In this document: positions 31,608 through 40,386 of the stretch, piece by piece | How the letters are laid out: each line of letters begins with the position of its first letter | Position numbering within the stretch: the first letter of the stretch is position 1 | DNA from: Rhizobium sp. CF080 | GTDB taxonomy: Bacteria; Pseudomonadota; Alphaproteobacteria; Rhizobiales; Rhizobiaceae | DNA length: 64,000 nucleotides | Assembly: GCF_000282095.2 (NCBI RefSeq) | Contig: NZ_AKKC02000004.1 | Span: 248,001-312,000, forward strand | Direction: 5' to 3' | Translations under genes and position numbers: made by a program | Notes under the pieces: model-generated | What the model was told of the DNA's origin: nothing | Seen by the model: only the letters and a program-made list of their open reading frames with translations | The model's database searches: none

Positions 31608-32726
31608 TCAAAATGCCGCTTCGTAGATCCCCAGCACATCCTGGACACTCATTTCCGCCGGGTTGTTATCCATCAGCCGACGTATGGCATGCGCCTCAGA
31701 AGCGTAGAGGGGAAGTTCGTCCAGCCTGGCGCCGTGTGCCGCAAGCGACATCTGGATGCCGAGGGCTCCGCAGAAATCGTAAGCCGAAGAGCGCAATTCA
31801 TCCGACGAAAGGTTATCGCCAAGGCCCAGTGCCGCAGCCACTTCCGCCGTCTTCGCGGCAACGACGGGCTGGTTGAAAGCCAGGACATGCGGGAAGACGA
31901 TGGCATTCGCCAAACCGTGCGGCAGGTTGAGACGCGTGCCCAGTGGGTAGGCGATCGCATGGCCGGCCGCCGTATTGACCGGGCCGAGGCAAATACCCCC
32001 GTAGTAGGAAGCGAGCATCAGCCCCTCGCGGGCCTCCGTATCGTGCCCGTCCTTCACCGCCCTCGCCAGATACCGGCCGACAAGCCCAAATCCCATGCGG
32101 GCAAAGCCGTCGATCATCGGGTGGGCGCGGCGGTTGGTAAAGGCTTCGACACAGTGAGCCATTGCATCGACACCCGTCGCGGCGGTCACAGAAGGAGGGA
32201 CCGAATAGGTCAGTTCAGGATCGAGCACCGCAAAATCGGCGATCATGTGTGGGCTCTCCACCGCGATCTTGGTCCGCTTGACCGGATCGGTGATCAGCGA
32301 GCGGATCCCAGCCTCCGAGCCGGTACCCGCGGTGGTCGCGACCTGGGCAAGCCGCGAGCGGCGGCCTGCGACGCGATTGGGACCGGCAACGTCTTCGAGG
32401 GTCTGCTCGGAATCCCAGAGCACCGCAACAAGCTTGGCGACATCCAACACGGATCCGCCCCCAAGTCCGACGATCAGTTGCGGGCGGGCCTTGCGGGCTG
32501 CCTCCAGCGCAGCATCCAGCGTTGCGGTATCCGGTTCGCCCGGAATGGCGTCGAATACCGAAAATCGGCCGGATAACTGGAGACGGTCGACGAAACCTGC
32601 CGTGATCGGGGTCGCGATGACCAAGGTCGAGGCGACATCGCCGGCCCAGGGGCCAACCTGGCTGATCGTGCCGGCACCGACTGCGAGCCGCAGCGGCTGG
32701 TGGAGTGTGATGGGTGCAATGGCCAT
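31608..32726 (-). CDS. Iron-containing alcohol dehydrogenase / maleylacetate reductase-like
   Basis: A 372-residue group III dehydrogenase. The nucleotide site GLGGGSVLDVAKL, the TTAGTGSEAG motif and metal-ligand region DAMAHCVEAF, AAGHAIAYPL and LPHGLANAIVFPHVL are all present. The start at 32726 follows GGAAAG and lies 10 bases after the PdxA-like stop; the upstream extension lacks homology. Maleylacetate reductases and small-aldehyde reductases share this fold; in this island it probably interconverts an aldehyde or keto intermediate of acid-sugar breakdown. Confidence 0.88.
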   Translation of the reverse strand: MAIAPITLHQPLRLAVGAGTISQVGPWAGDVASTLVIATPITAGFVDRLQLSGRFSVFDAIPGEPDTATLDAALEAARKARPQLIVGLGGGSVLDVAKLVAVLWDSEQTLEDVAGPNRVAGRRSRLAQVATTAGTGSEAGIRSLITDPVKRTKIAVESPHMIADFAVLDPELTYSVPPSVTAATGVDAMAHCVEAFTNRRAHPMIDGFARMGFGLVGRYLARAVKDGHDTEAREGLMLASYYGGICLGPVNTAAGHAIAYPLGTRLNLPHGLANAIVFPHVLAFNQPVVAAKTAEVAAALGLGDNLSSDELRSSAYDFCGALGIQMSLAAHGARLDELPLYASEAHAIRRLMDNNPAEMSVQDVLGIYEAAF

Positions 32727-32736
32727 GACGCTTTCC

Positions 32737-33684
32737 TTACCGAGCCCCCGCCACGAGCTTGCGCGCATAGGCGATGGCTGAGTTCATGTTGCCGTGGTTG
32801 GCGATCCCCTTGCCGGCGATGTCGAACGCCGTGCCGTGATCGACGGAGGTGCGGTCGATAGGCAGATCGACAGAGACGTTGACGGCCGTATCGAAGGCCA
32901 CGAGCTTGATCGGGATATGGCCCTGATCGTGATATTGCGCGACAACCAGATCGAAGGTGCCGGAATAGGCGCGGTGGAAAACCGTATCGGCGGAAATCGG
33001 GCCGTGAACCTCGATGCCCTCGGCGCGGGCCGCCGCAACGGCCGGTGCGATCTGATCGTCGTCTTCCGTGCCGAACAGGCCGTTTTCGCCGCAATGGGGA
33101 TTGATGCCCGCAACCGCAATACGTGGACGTTCATAGCCGATCCGCTTCAGATGCGCGTCGCCGGCGCGGATGGTCTTCAGCACCCGTTCCGTCGTGGCGC
33201 GCCGGATAGCCTCCTGCAGCGACACATGGGTGGAGACGTGGATCACCTTCAGACGATCAGACGCCAGAAGCATGTAGGCCGCCGCCGAACCGGTGAGGCT
33301 GCGCAACATACCCGTATGGCCGTCATAGTGATGGCCGGCGAGGTTGAGCGCCTCCTTGTTGATCGGCGCGGTGACGATGCAGCCGATCGAACCGGCCTCG
33401 GTATCCCTGACGGCTCGCTCGATGAAGCGAAACGCCGCATCGCCTGCGACCGCCGACAACTGCCCCCAGGGCAGAGGCGCGCCCTCCACCGGCAGGTCGA
33501 CCACATAAGGTGTGAGGTCGAGCGTGATCCCCACCGCATCGCGCGCCGCCTCCAGCGTCGGCAGATTGCCGTAGACACGCGTTGCGGAACGGTCGGCATC
33601 GGACATCTCGGCGAGCGCCTTGACTGTTATCTCCGGACCGACTCCGCAGGGGTCTCCCATGGTGATGCCAATGATATTGCTCAT
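32737..33684 (-). CDS. PdxA-family dehydrogenase, probably PdxA2 (4-phospho-acid-sugar dehydrogenase)
   Basis: A 315-residue protein with the PdxA opening [14 protein letters not shown], the TAPINKEAL motif, metal-ligand histidines H153, H197 and H252 ([22 protein letters not shown]) and the C-terminal [13 protein letters not shown]. PdxA itself makes pyridoxal precursors, but PdxA2 proteins oxidise and decarboxylate 4-phospho-D-threonate or erythronate to dihydroxyacetone phosphate. The DUF1537 kinase in the same island favours PdxA2. The ATG at 33684 shares one base with the sialidase-fold stop (TGATG) and has GGGAG upstream. Confidence 0.88.
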   Translation of the reverse strand: MSNIIGITMGDPCGVGPEITVKALAEMSDADRSATRVYGNLPTLEAARDAVGITLDLTPYVVDLPVEGAPLPWGQLSAVAGDAAFRFIERAVRDTEAGSIGCIVTAPINKEALNLAGHHYDGHTGMLRSLTGSAAAYMLLASDRLKVIHVSTHVSLQEAIRRATTERVLKTIRAGDAHLKRIGYERPRIAVAGINPHCGENGLFGTEDDDQIAPAVAAARAEGIEVHGPISADTVFHRAYSGTFDLVVAQYHDQGHIPIKLVAFDTAVNVSVDLPIDRTSVDHGTAFDIAGKGIANHGNMNSAIAYARKLVAGAR

Positions 33685-34877
33685 CAAGTTCTCCCGTCAG
33701 TCGCGTCCGCCCAGCCCGGAGCCAGGCTCACGTATTTGATTGCTCGCCTGTGATAGGTATAGGCGATGTGCAAAGTCCCGTCCGGCGCTTCCAGAAGCCA
33801 TGGATAGGACATTTCCTTGTTCCGGCCATCGGTGGAATCGTTCGACAGGCAGGTGCCCGGCCCGTCTTCAATCAGGATGCGGACCGGAAAACTTAGACCA
33901 CCGTCATCCGAAATACAGACACAGACCGGCGCACGCGGCACGCCCCAGACCGGCACGCAGCCGCCCGTCGGATCGGCATCGGGTCTATCGTCATTCTCGC
34001 CGAGTTCGTCATAGAGCGAGGCGCGGCGATCGCCGGACTGAGCAGCGCTGACCGGGTTGCAGATCATCGCGAGCCGCCCATCCTTCAGCCGGATAACTGC
34101 GATCGAGGAATTGTTGTTCGGCACGTCGGTTGCCTCAGGCACCGACCAGGACCGGCCGCCGTCAGTGCTTTCCGTGCGAAAAACGAAATCCGCCTGCCTC
34201 CGGCGAAAGAGAGCGGCATGACCGCCCGCCTGCAAGGCGGCGGGGCTCATGTGGACGCAGCCGGTCGATTGCGGCAAGTCTTCGAGGCGCCAGGTTTTCC
34301 CGGCATCCGTCGATATCCCGATTGCCGCCGTGTCATGGCTCCCATTCCACTTCTGGCCCGGCCGTTGAATGCAGCGAAAGATCGGCAGAAGCCATGCGCC
34401 ATCATCCCGCACCACCAGCGGTGCCCGAACGAAACACCCTTGCGGCAGATCGAGATAAGCGCCCGCCTCCGATGTCAGCCTTGCAGGATCGCTCCGGTCG
34501 CGCCGGATCTCGGCCATGCGGATACGACATTCGTCCTGATTGCCGGAAGGCTGCGACGTATGGAAAAGCCAGAGCCTGCCGTCGGGTGCGGTAAACAGGA
34601 CCGGGTTCTGTTCGGAATGCGCATCGTCGAAACTCAGCCTCTGCGGCGGACCCCAGGCATCGGAGCCGGGCACGAGAACAGACGCAAATATGGATATGTC
34701 GGACTTGCCTTCGAGCGAGCCGCCGAACCAGGCGCAGATCAACGCACCATCGCCTAAGAGATGCAGGAAGCTTGCATGGTTCTGCACCATGGGGGACGGC
34801 AGAAAGGCTTCGCGCCGACCGGCCGCCGCCATCCGTAACGTGCCGGTCATTCCCGCCGCTATTTCATCAGGGCTCAT
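33684..34877 (-). CDS. Sialidase-fold (BNR/Asp-box) protein, exo-alpha-sialidase-like
   Basis: A 397-residue six-bladed beta-propeller candidate with Asp boxes at residues 189-196 (STDAGKTW), 237-244 (STDGGRSW) and 323-330 (SDDGGLSF). The [12 protein letters not shown] and SEQNPVLF segments match the bacterial sialidase-like family that often sits in sugar-catabolic operons. No signal peptide, so if it is a hydrolase it acts in the cytoplasm. Catalytic residues of true sialidases cannot be assigned by eye. Start at 34877 has AGGAGAG upstream. First gene of a three-gene operon with pdxA2 and the dehydrogenase. Confidence 0.75.
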   Translation of the reverse strand: MSPDEIAAGMTGTLRMAAAGRREAFLPSPMVQNHASFLHLLGDGALICAWFGGSLEGKSDISIFASVLVPGSDAWGPPQRLSFDDAHSEQNPVLFTAPDGRLWLFHTSQPSGNQDECRIRMAEIRRDRSDPARLTSEAGAYLDLPQGCFVRAPLVVRDDGAWLLPIFRCIQRPGQKWNGSHDTAAIGISTDAGKTWRLEDLPQSTGCVHMSPAALQAGGHAALFRRRQADFVFRTESTDGGRSWSVPEATDVPNNNSSIAVIRLKDGRLAMICNPVSAAQSGDRRASLYDELGENDDRPDADPTGGCVPVWGVPRAPVCVCISDDGGLSFPVRILIEDGPGTCLSNDSTDGRNKEMSYPWLLEAPDGTLHIAYTYHRRAIKYVSLAPGWADATDGRT

Positions 34878-34920
34878 AAAGCTCTCCTCTCGGCTCCCGA
34901 GAATTACCAGAAACACAAAG

Positions 34921-34927
34921 TTGTCAA
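34921..34927 (-). promoter_or_regulatory. TTGACAA element upstream of the sialidase-fold operon
   Basis: Reads TTGACAA on the minus strand, 44 bases before the start codon. It could be the -35 hexamer of that operon (a TAATTC follows after 15 bases, a short spacer) or a shared GntR-family site. Confidence 0.35.
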
Positions 34928-34997
34928 GTTTTATAAAGTTACATGAGGCGGTAGCTTTGCCAAAATTCATTAATTAACAATTTGAAATGTATTGATA

Positions 34998-35026
34998 ATT
35001 TCTATGCCGTTTTTTTTCATAGAAAT
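34998..35026. repeat. Inverted repeat ATTTCTATG-N11-CATAGAAAT
   Basis: Perfect 9-base arms with an 11-base loop containing eight T. It lies in the divergent regulatory region about 290 bases before the importer start. It may be an operator or a leader hairpin; nothing else explains it. Confidence 0.5.
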
Positions 35027-35042
35027 AACATTGCGAAATAAT

Positions 35043-35049
35043 TTGACAA
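35043..35049 (+). promoter_or_regulatory. TTGACAA element upstream of the second Dpp operon
   Basis: Centre of TTTGACAAA, a 9-base dyad, 270 bases before the binding-protein start. Third copy of this element in the island. No good -10 box follows at 17 bases, which slightly favours an operator role. Confidence 0.3.
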
Positions 35050-35318
35050 ACTGTTCAGGACAGAAGATGGTCTGAAGCAGAATAGCACAGGAGGAAGTGC
35101 GGCGATCGCAGTGCAGCGAAATATGCGGACTCGTCGTCAGGGAAATTCGATCGAAGATTCGAACGCCCCGCCGAGAGTCCCAGAAGTCGCCATCGATCTT
35201 CCTTATCGGATCGGCTCGCCAATCACCGAACAGTCGGCCGCCCACCGGATGCGATAGGCAAACGGCAGAGCGCCCAGAACGTGTTGATCAATTTATATTC
35301 ACTTGGGAGGTGAACCAC

Positions 35319-36818
35319 ATGAAGAAGACGCTGATGATGACCGCGCTGATCCTGGGATCGGCGCTTCCGCCGGCTTACGCAGGGTCTGGCCCGATCAAGA
35401 TCGTGCTGGCCGAGGAAGCCGATCTGCTGGAGCCTTGCATGGCGACCCGCTCCAATATCGGCCGTATCATCATGGAGAATGTCAGCGAAACGCTGACCGA
35501 GCTCGATGTTCGCGGCAAGAAGGGCGTCATGCCGCGCCTTGCCGAAAAATGGGAGCAGGCCGCGGATGGCAGCTGGCGGTTCCATCTCCGCCAGGGTGTC
35601 AAGTTCTCCAACGGGACGACGTTCGACGCCAAGGACGTCAAGCACAGCTTCGACCGCGTGATGAGCGACAAGAACGCCTGCGAATCCCGTCGTTATTTTG
35701 GTGGCATGAAGATCAGCGCCAACGTCGTCGACGCCAACACGATCGATTTCAAGGCCGACCCGGCTCAGCCTATCCTGCCGCTGCTGATGTCGCTGGTCAC
35801 CATCGTTCCGGAAGAGACACCGCTGCAATTCATTCGCGAGCCGATCGGAACCGGTCCGTACGCGCTGAAGAACTGGACCCCGGGCCAGCAGATCGTGCTC
35901 GCTGCCCGCAGCGATTATTGGGGCGCCAAGCCGCAGGTCACTGAAGCAACTTATCTCTTCCGCGCCGATCCGTCCGTGCGTGCGGCGATGGTGAAGGCCG
36001 GCGAAGCGGATCTCTCTCCGTCGATCTCGCAGCTCGACGCCACCGACGCGAAGACCGATTTCTCCTATCTCGACAGCGAGACGGTCTATCTGCGTCTCGA
36101 CCACAACATTCAGCCGCTGAACGACGTGCGGGTGCGCCGGGCGCTCAATCTGGCCATCGACCGCCAGGCTTTCATCGGCACGCTGGTACCGGATGGTGCA
36201 GTGCTCGCGACGGCCCTCGTTCCTCCGACTACGCAGGGCTGGAATCCGGACGTCAAGGTTTTCCCCTATGATCCCGCCGGTGCCAAGAAGCTTCTGGCCG
36301 AGGCCAAGGCTGCCGGCGTGAAGGTCGATACGCCGATCACGCTCATCGCCCGCACGGCAAACTTCCCGAACGTCACCGAGATCATGGAGGCGGTCCAGTC
36401 TCAGCTTCAGGAAGTCGGCTTCAAGGTCGATCTCAAATTCGTCGAAGTGGCGGAACACGAAAGCTACTACTCCAAGCCCTTCAAGGAAGGTCGCGGCCCG
36501 ATTATCGTCGCAGCTATGCACGATAACTCCAAGGGCGACCCGTCCTTCACCATGTTCTTCAAATATGCCACCGAGGGCACCCAGTCCGGCTTCTCCGATT
36601 CCAAGGTCGATGACCTGATCAAGCGGGCTTCCGCCGCGGTGGGCGATGAACGTGCAAAGCTCTGGTCCCAGCTGATTGCCTACCTGCATGACGACGTGGT
36701 CGCCGACGCCCTCCTCTTCCACATGGTCGGCTTCTCGCGCGTTTCGCCGCGCATCGAATTCAAGCCAACGATCGCCACGAATTCGATGCTGCAACTGTCC
36801 GAGATCGGTATCAAATAA
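35319..36818 (+). CDS. Dpp/Opp-type ABC transporter substrate-binding protein (SBP family 5)
   Basis: A 499-residue periplasmic protein with a Sec signal (MKKTLMMTALILGSALPPAYA, cleaved near residue 21) and family 5 landmarks: a mature N-terminus entering at VLAEEADLLEP, VMPRLAEKWEQ, FHLRQGVKFSNGTTFDAKDV, GTGPYALKNW and VRVRRALNLAIDRQAFI. TTGGGAGGTG lies just before the ATG. The genetic neighbourhood points to a sugar-acid or nonulosonate-like ligand; the H. ducreyi sialate importer SatABCD is a known Dpp-class example. Followed by a strong hairpin. Confidence 0.93.
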   Translation: MKKTLMMTALILGSALPPAYAGSGPIKIVLAEEADLLEPCMATRSNIGRIIMENVSETLTELDVRGKKGVMPRLAEKWEQAADGSWRFHLRQGVKFSNGTTFDAKDVKHSFDRVMSDKNACESRRYFGGMKISANVVDANTIDFKADPAQPILPLLMSLVTIVPEETPLQFIREPIGTGPYALKNWTPGQQIVLAARSDYWGAKPQVTEATYLFRADPSVRAAMVKAGEADLSPSISQLDATDAKTDFSYLDSETVYLRLDHNIQPLNDVRVRRALNLAIDRQAFIGTLVPDGAVLATALVPPTTQGWNPDVKVFPYDPAGAKKLLAEAKAAGVKVDTPITLIARTANFPNVTEIMEAVQSQLQEVGFKVDLKFVEVAEHESYYSKPFKEGRGPIIVAAMHDNSKGDPSFTMFFKYATEGTQSGFSDSKVDDLIKRASAAVGDERAKLWSQLIAYLHDDVVADALLFHMVGFSRVSPRIEFKPTIATNSMLQLSEIGIK

Positions 36819-36851
36819 CCAGCGGAAACCGATTTCCGATCACGATCCAAG

Positions 36852-36875
36852 GGCGGCGGGTACCCATCCGCCGCC
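36852..36875 (+). terminator. Intercistronic hairpin after the binding-protein gene
   Basis: GGCGGCGG (36852-36859) pairs perfectly with CCGCCGCC (36868-36875) over an 8-base loop, in the 74-base gap before the permease gene. No T-run, so an mRNA-stabilising or attenuating element is likelier than a full terminator. Confidence 0.6.
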
Positions 36876-36892
36876 ACAATAGTGAGGGCGAC

Positions 36893-37807
36893 ATGCTCAG
36901 TTTCATTCGTAAGCGCTCCGTGGCGAGCTTGGTTTCACTGGTCGGGCTGCTCGTGCTGGTGTTTTTCCTGTCCCGCCTGACCGGCGATCCGGCCGCTCTC
37001 TTCCTGCCGGTCGAAGCGTCGGCGGAAATGAAGCAGCAGTTCCGCGAGCTTCACGGGTTGAACGATCCGCTGATGGTGCAGTTCGGACGCTATGTCGGCG
37101 ACGTACTGACCGGGGATCTCGGTGAATCGCTCCGCAAGGCACGGCCGGCGCTGGACGTGGTCACGGAAGCCTTCGTGTGGACCCTCTGGCTTGCCGTGAT
37201 CACCATGTCGCTTGTCACAGCGGCCGCCATCGTCGTCGGCTCGCTCGCCGCGTTCCGGTCCGGCGGCTTTTTCGACCGGCTCTCCTCGATGATTTCGCTC
37301 GTCGGTGCCTCGGTGCCCGACTTTTGGCTTGCCATCGTGGCCATCGTCGTATTCTCCGTGAACCTCGCATGGCTGCCGACATCCGGCACGGGGTCGATCC
37401 TGCACTGGATCCTGCCGATCGGCGTGCTGTTCGTTCGCCCGTTCGGCATTATCGTTCAGGTCGTGCGCGGCTCGATGATCGGCGCGCTCTCCTCCGCCTA
37501 TGTGAAGACGGCGCGTGCCAAGGGCGTCAAGGCCGGCCCGATCATCTTCGTCCACGCGTTGCGCAACGCGATGCTGCCGGTCATCACCGTCATCGGCGAC
37601 CAGGCGGCGAGCCTGCTCAATGGCGCTGTCGTCGTCGAAACGATTTTCGGCTTCCCGGGTGTCGGCAAGCTGATGATCGACTCGATCCTGCAGCGGGATT
37701 TCAACGTCGTTCTCGCGGCGATCCTGGTGACGGCGCTGGCGATCTTCCTCATGAACCTGCTGATCGACCTCGCCTATGCGTTGCTCGATCCGCGCATTCG
37801 TCATTGA
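36893..37807 (+). CDS. Dpp/Opp-type ABC transporter permease (DppB-like)
   Basis: A 304-residue permease with a first helix at about residues 10-28, the GDLGESLRKARPAL motif of DppB, and the EAA loop (YVKTARAKGVKAGPIIFVHA). The NGAVVVETIFGFPGVGKL segment and LLDPRIRH ending are standard. It lies 11 bases before its DppC partner. Confidence 0.94.
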   Translation: MLSFIRKRSVASLVSLVGLLVLVFFLSRLTGDPAALFLPVEASAEMKQQFRELHGLNDPLMVQFGRYVGDVLTGDLGESLRKARPALDVVTEAFVWTLWLAVITMSLVTAAAIVVGSLAAFRSGGFFDRLSSMISLVGASVPDFWLAIVAIVVFSVNLAWLPTSGTGSILHWILPIGVLFVRPFGIIVQVVRGSMIGALSSAYVKTARAKGVKAGPIIFVHALRNAMLPVITVIGDQAASLLNGAVVVETIFGFPGVGKLMIDSILQRDFNVVLAAILVTALAIFLMNLLIDLAYALLDPRIRH

Positions 37808-37818
37808 GGAGTGGTCTC

Positions 37819-38742
37819 ATGAGTGTTTCTTCCTCCGACACGATGATCGCCCGAGAACCCTCGTTCCTGGTGCGCATGATGCGCATGCTGTGGGCGGATA
37901 AATTCGCCCTCTGCGCCGCCATCTTCCTGCTGGTCATTGTGGTGCTTGCGGTGGTCGGACCGTCCTGGCTCGGCGAACTCGCCACCAAACAGAACCTTCG
38001 CGGTCGCAACCTCGCACCGTTCGAGTGGAGCCGTGAATGGGTGTGGTGGATGGGGGCAGACGCCCTCGGCCGGCCGCTGCTGGCGCGCATCATCGTCGCG
38101 ACGCAGAACACGATCATGGTCGCCGCCGGCGCGGTGATCCTGTCGTCGGTCGTCGGCACGCTGCTCGGCCTCGTCGCCGGCTTTTCCTCTCCCCGCGTCG
38201 GACAGATCATCATGCGCCTGGCAGACGTGATCATGTCCTTCCCTTCGCTGCTGATCGCGGTGATCGTCCTTTATCTTCTGGGTTCTTCGATCCTGAACCT
38301 TGTCGCTGTGCTGTCGATCACCCGTATTCCAGTCTACCTCCGCACCACCCGCGCCGAGGTGCTGGAGATCCGCGAGCGGATGTTCGTGCAGGCGGCGCGG
38401 GTCATGGGCGCTTCGCAGAACCGCATCCTGTTTCGCCACATCCTGCCGGTCGTCTTCCCGACGCTCACCACGCTGGCGACTCTGGACTTCGCCTATGTCA
38501 TGCTGGCCGAAAGCGCACTCTCCTTCCTCGGCATAGGCATCCAGCCGCCCGCGATCACCTGGGGGCTGATGATTTCCCAGGGGCGCCAATATCTCACCAA
38601 TGCCTGGTGGCTTTCGTTCTGGCCCGGGCTGGCGATCATCATGACAACCTTGTCGTTGAACCTGCTGTCGAACTGGCTGCGCATCGCGCTCGACCCGGTT
38701 CAGCGCTGGCGCCTGGAAATGAAAGGCCGAAAGGATGGCTGA
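37819..38742 (+). CDS. Dpp/Opp-type ABC transporter permease (DppC-like)
   Basis: A 307-residue permease: cytoplasmic N-terminus, first helix near residues 32-55, the WMGADALGRPLLARII segment of DppC and an EAA-like loop (FVQAARVMGASQNRILFRHI). The start at 37819 has GAGGAGTGG upstream; earlier in-frame starts overlap the DppB gene without homology. It overlaps the ATPase gene by 8 bases. Confidence 0.94.
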   Translation: MSVSSSDTMIAREPSFLVRMMRMLWADKFALCAAIFLLVIVVLAVVGPSWLGELATKQNLRGRNLAPFEWSREWVWWMGADALGRPLLARIIVATQNTIMVAAGAVILSSVVGTLLGLVAGFSSPRVGQIIMRLADVIMSFPSLLIAVIVLYLLGSSILNLVAVLSITRIPVYLRTTRAEVLEIRERMFVQAARVMGASQNRILFRHILPVVFPTLTTLATLDFAYVMLAESALSFLGIGIQPPAITWGLMISQGRQYLTNAWWLSFWPGLAIIMTTLSLNLLSNWLRIALDPVQRWRLEMKGRKDG

Positions 38743-40351
38743 GCATTTGCTGGAAGTGCGCAATCTCTCCGTCGAATTCCACACGGCCGCCGGCGTCGTG
38801 CAGGCGGTGCGCGATATCTCCTATTACCTCGACCGCGGCGAGACGCTTGCGATCCTCGGCGAAAGTGGATCCGGCAAGTCGGTCTCGTCAGCCGCGATCA
38901 TGAACCTCATCGACATGCCACCCGGCCGGATCAGTTCCGGCCAGATCCTGCTCGACGGCGAGGACCTGCTGACCATGCCGGCCCATGCGCGCCGCGAGGC
39001 CAACGGCCGGCGGATCGCCATGATCTTTCAGGACCCGCTCAGCCATCTGAACCCGGTCTACACCGTCGGATGGCAGATCCGCGAGGCGATGACGACCCAC
39101 GGGATGCAGGCCGGACCCGCCAGGAGCGAGGCCGTGCGTCTGTTGACGCGGGTGGGCATTCCCGACCCGGAAGGCGCCATGGGCAAATATCCGCACGAGT
39201 TTTCCGGCGGCCAGCGACAGCGCGTGATGATCGCGATGGCGCTTGCGCTGCGACCCGACCTGCTGATCGCCGATGAGCCGACCACCGCGCTCGACGTGAC
39301 GGTCCAGGCCGAGGTGCTGGCGCTGTTGAAGGAGCTGCAGCGGGAAACCGGCATGGGCGTACTGATCATCACACACGATCTCGGCGTGGTGGCCGAAATC
39401 GCCGATCGCGTGGTCGTCATGGAAAAAGGCGAGCTGGTCGAGACCGGCACGGTACGCGACGTCTACAAGAACCCGACGCATCCCTATACCAAAAAGCTGA
39501 TCGGCGCCGCCCCCGGAAAAGGCGAGATGCATATCGCGCAGCTGACGGGCGAACTGCTGCTCAGCGTTCGGGACGTCCGCAAGCGCTACGGCTCTTTCGA
39601 TGCGTTGAAGGGTGTCTCGTTCGACCTGAGGGCCGGCGAGACCATGGCGATCGTCGGGGAAAGCGGCTCGGGCAAATCGACGCTCGCCCGCGTTCTTCTG
39701 AGGCTGGACGAGCCGGATGCCGGCACCGCGCACTGGAAGGGACGCGATCTCTTCACGCTCTCGCCATCCGAACTCTACAAGCTCCGGCGCGATCTTCAGA
39801 TGGTGTTCCAGGATCCCACCCAGTCGCTCAATCCTCGGATGACGGTATTCCAGCTCGTCTCCGAAGCGTGGGCCATCCATCCCGATATCCTGCCGAAACG
39901 TCAGTGGCGGGAACGGGTCGCGGAACTCCTGGTGCAGGTGGGCCTTTCGGCCGAACACATGAGCCGTTATCCGCACCAGTTCTCGGGCGGACAGCGGCAG
40001 AGAATTGCGATCGCCCGGGCGCTCGCGCTCGAACCGCAGCTGATCGTTTGCGACGAGGCGGTGTCGGCGCTCGACGTGTCGGTCCAGGCCCAGGTCATCG
40101 CGCTTCTCGACAAGCTGCGCCGGGACATGGGCATCTCCTTCATCTTCATCGCCCACGACCTGCCTGTGGTCCGCGACTTTGCGGATTACGTCATGGTGAT
40201 GCAAAAGGGTGAAGTGGTGGAATTGGGCACGGTTCGGGACGTCTTCGAGGCGCCCCGTGAAGCCTATACGCGAGCGCTCCTGGCGGCGAGCCTCGATCCG
40301 GACCCGGATGTTCAGGCCGAACACCGGGCAGCCCGTCTCAAACGTGCCTGA
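38735..40351 (+). CDS. Dpp/Opp-type ABC ATPase with fused DppD and DppF halves
   Basis: A 538-residue tandem ATPase. The first half has Walker A ILGESGSGKSVSS, signature FSGGQRQRVMIAMA and Walker B LLIADEPTTALDVT; the second has Walker A IVGESGSGKSTLA, signature FSGGQRQRIAIARA and Walker B LIVCDEAVSALDVS, where Ala replaces the usual Pro. The halves join near residue 265, after HPYTKKLIGAAPG. In the other Dpp operon of this window the two ATPases are separate genes. Overlaps the permease gene by 8 bases. Confidence 0.94.
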   Translation: MAEHLLEVRNLSVEFHTAAGVVQAVRDISYYLDRGETLAILGESGSGKSVSSAAIMNLIDMPPGRISSGQILLDGEDLLTMPAHARREANGRRIAMIFQDPLSHLNPVYTVGWQIREAMTTHGMQAGPARSEAVRLLTRVGIPDPEGAMGKYPHEFSGGQRQRVMIAMALALRPDLLIADEPTTALDVTVQAEVLALLKELQRETGMGVLIITHDLGVVAEIADRVVVMEKGELVETGTVRDVYKNPTHPYTKKLIGAAPGKGEMHIAQLTGELLLSVRDVRKRYGSFDALKGVSFDLRAGETMAIVGESGSGKSTLARVLLRLDEPDAGTAHWKGRDLFTLSPSELYKLRRDLQMVFQDPTQSLNPRMTVFQLVSEAWAIHPDILPKRQWRERVAELLVQVGLSAEHMSRYPHQFSGGQRQRIAIARALALEPQLIVCDEAVSALDVSVQAQVIALLDKLRRDMGISFIFIAHDLPVVRDFADYVMVMQKGEVVELGTVRDVFEAPREAYTRALLAASLDPDPDVQAEHRAARLKRA

Positions 40352-40386
40352 CATAACGCCGACCGGCGGATAGCGGAGTTGATTGA

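Larger units (their letters stand above)
34878..35318. other. AT-rich divergent regulatory region of the acid-sugar island
   Basis: 441 bases between the sialidase-fold operon (left) and the Dpp-type importer operon (right), notably AT-rich in 34900-35060. It holds a 9-base inverted repeat (34998-35026) and two TTGACAA elements (34921 and 35043). An open frame continuing from the importer gene into this region lacks homology and a ribosome site. Confidence 0.6.

Noticed and set aside
35223..36794. Minus-strand open frame of 523 codons opposite the second Dpp binding-protein gene
   Set aside because: Mirror frame of a strongly supported gene with signal peptide and family motifs.
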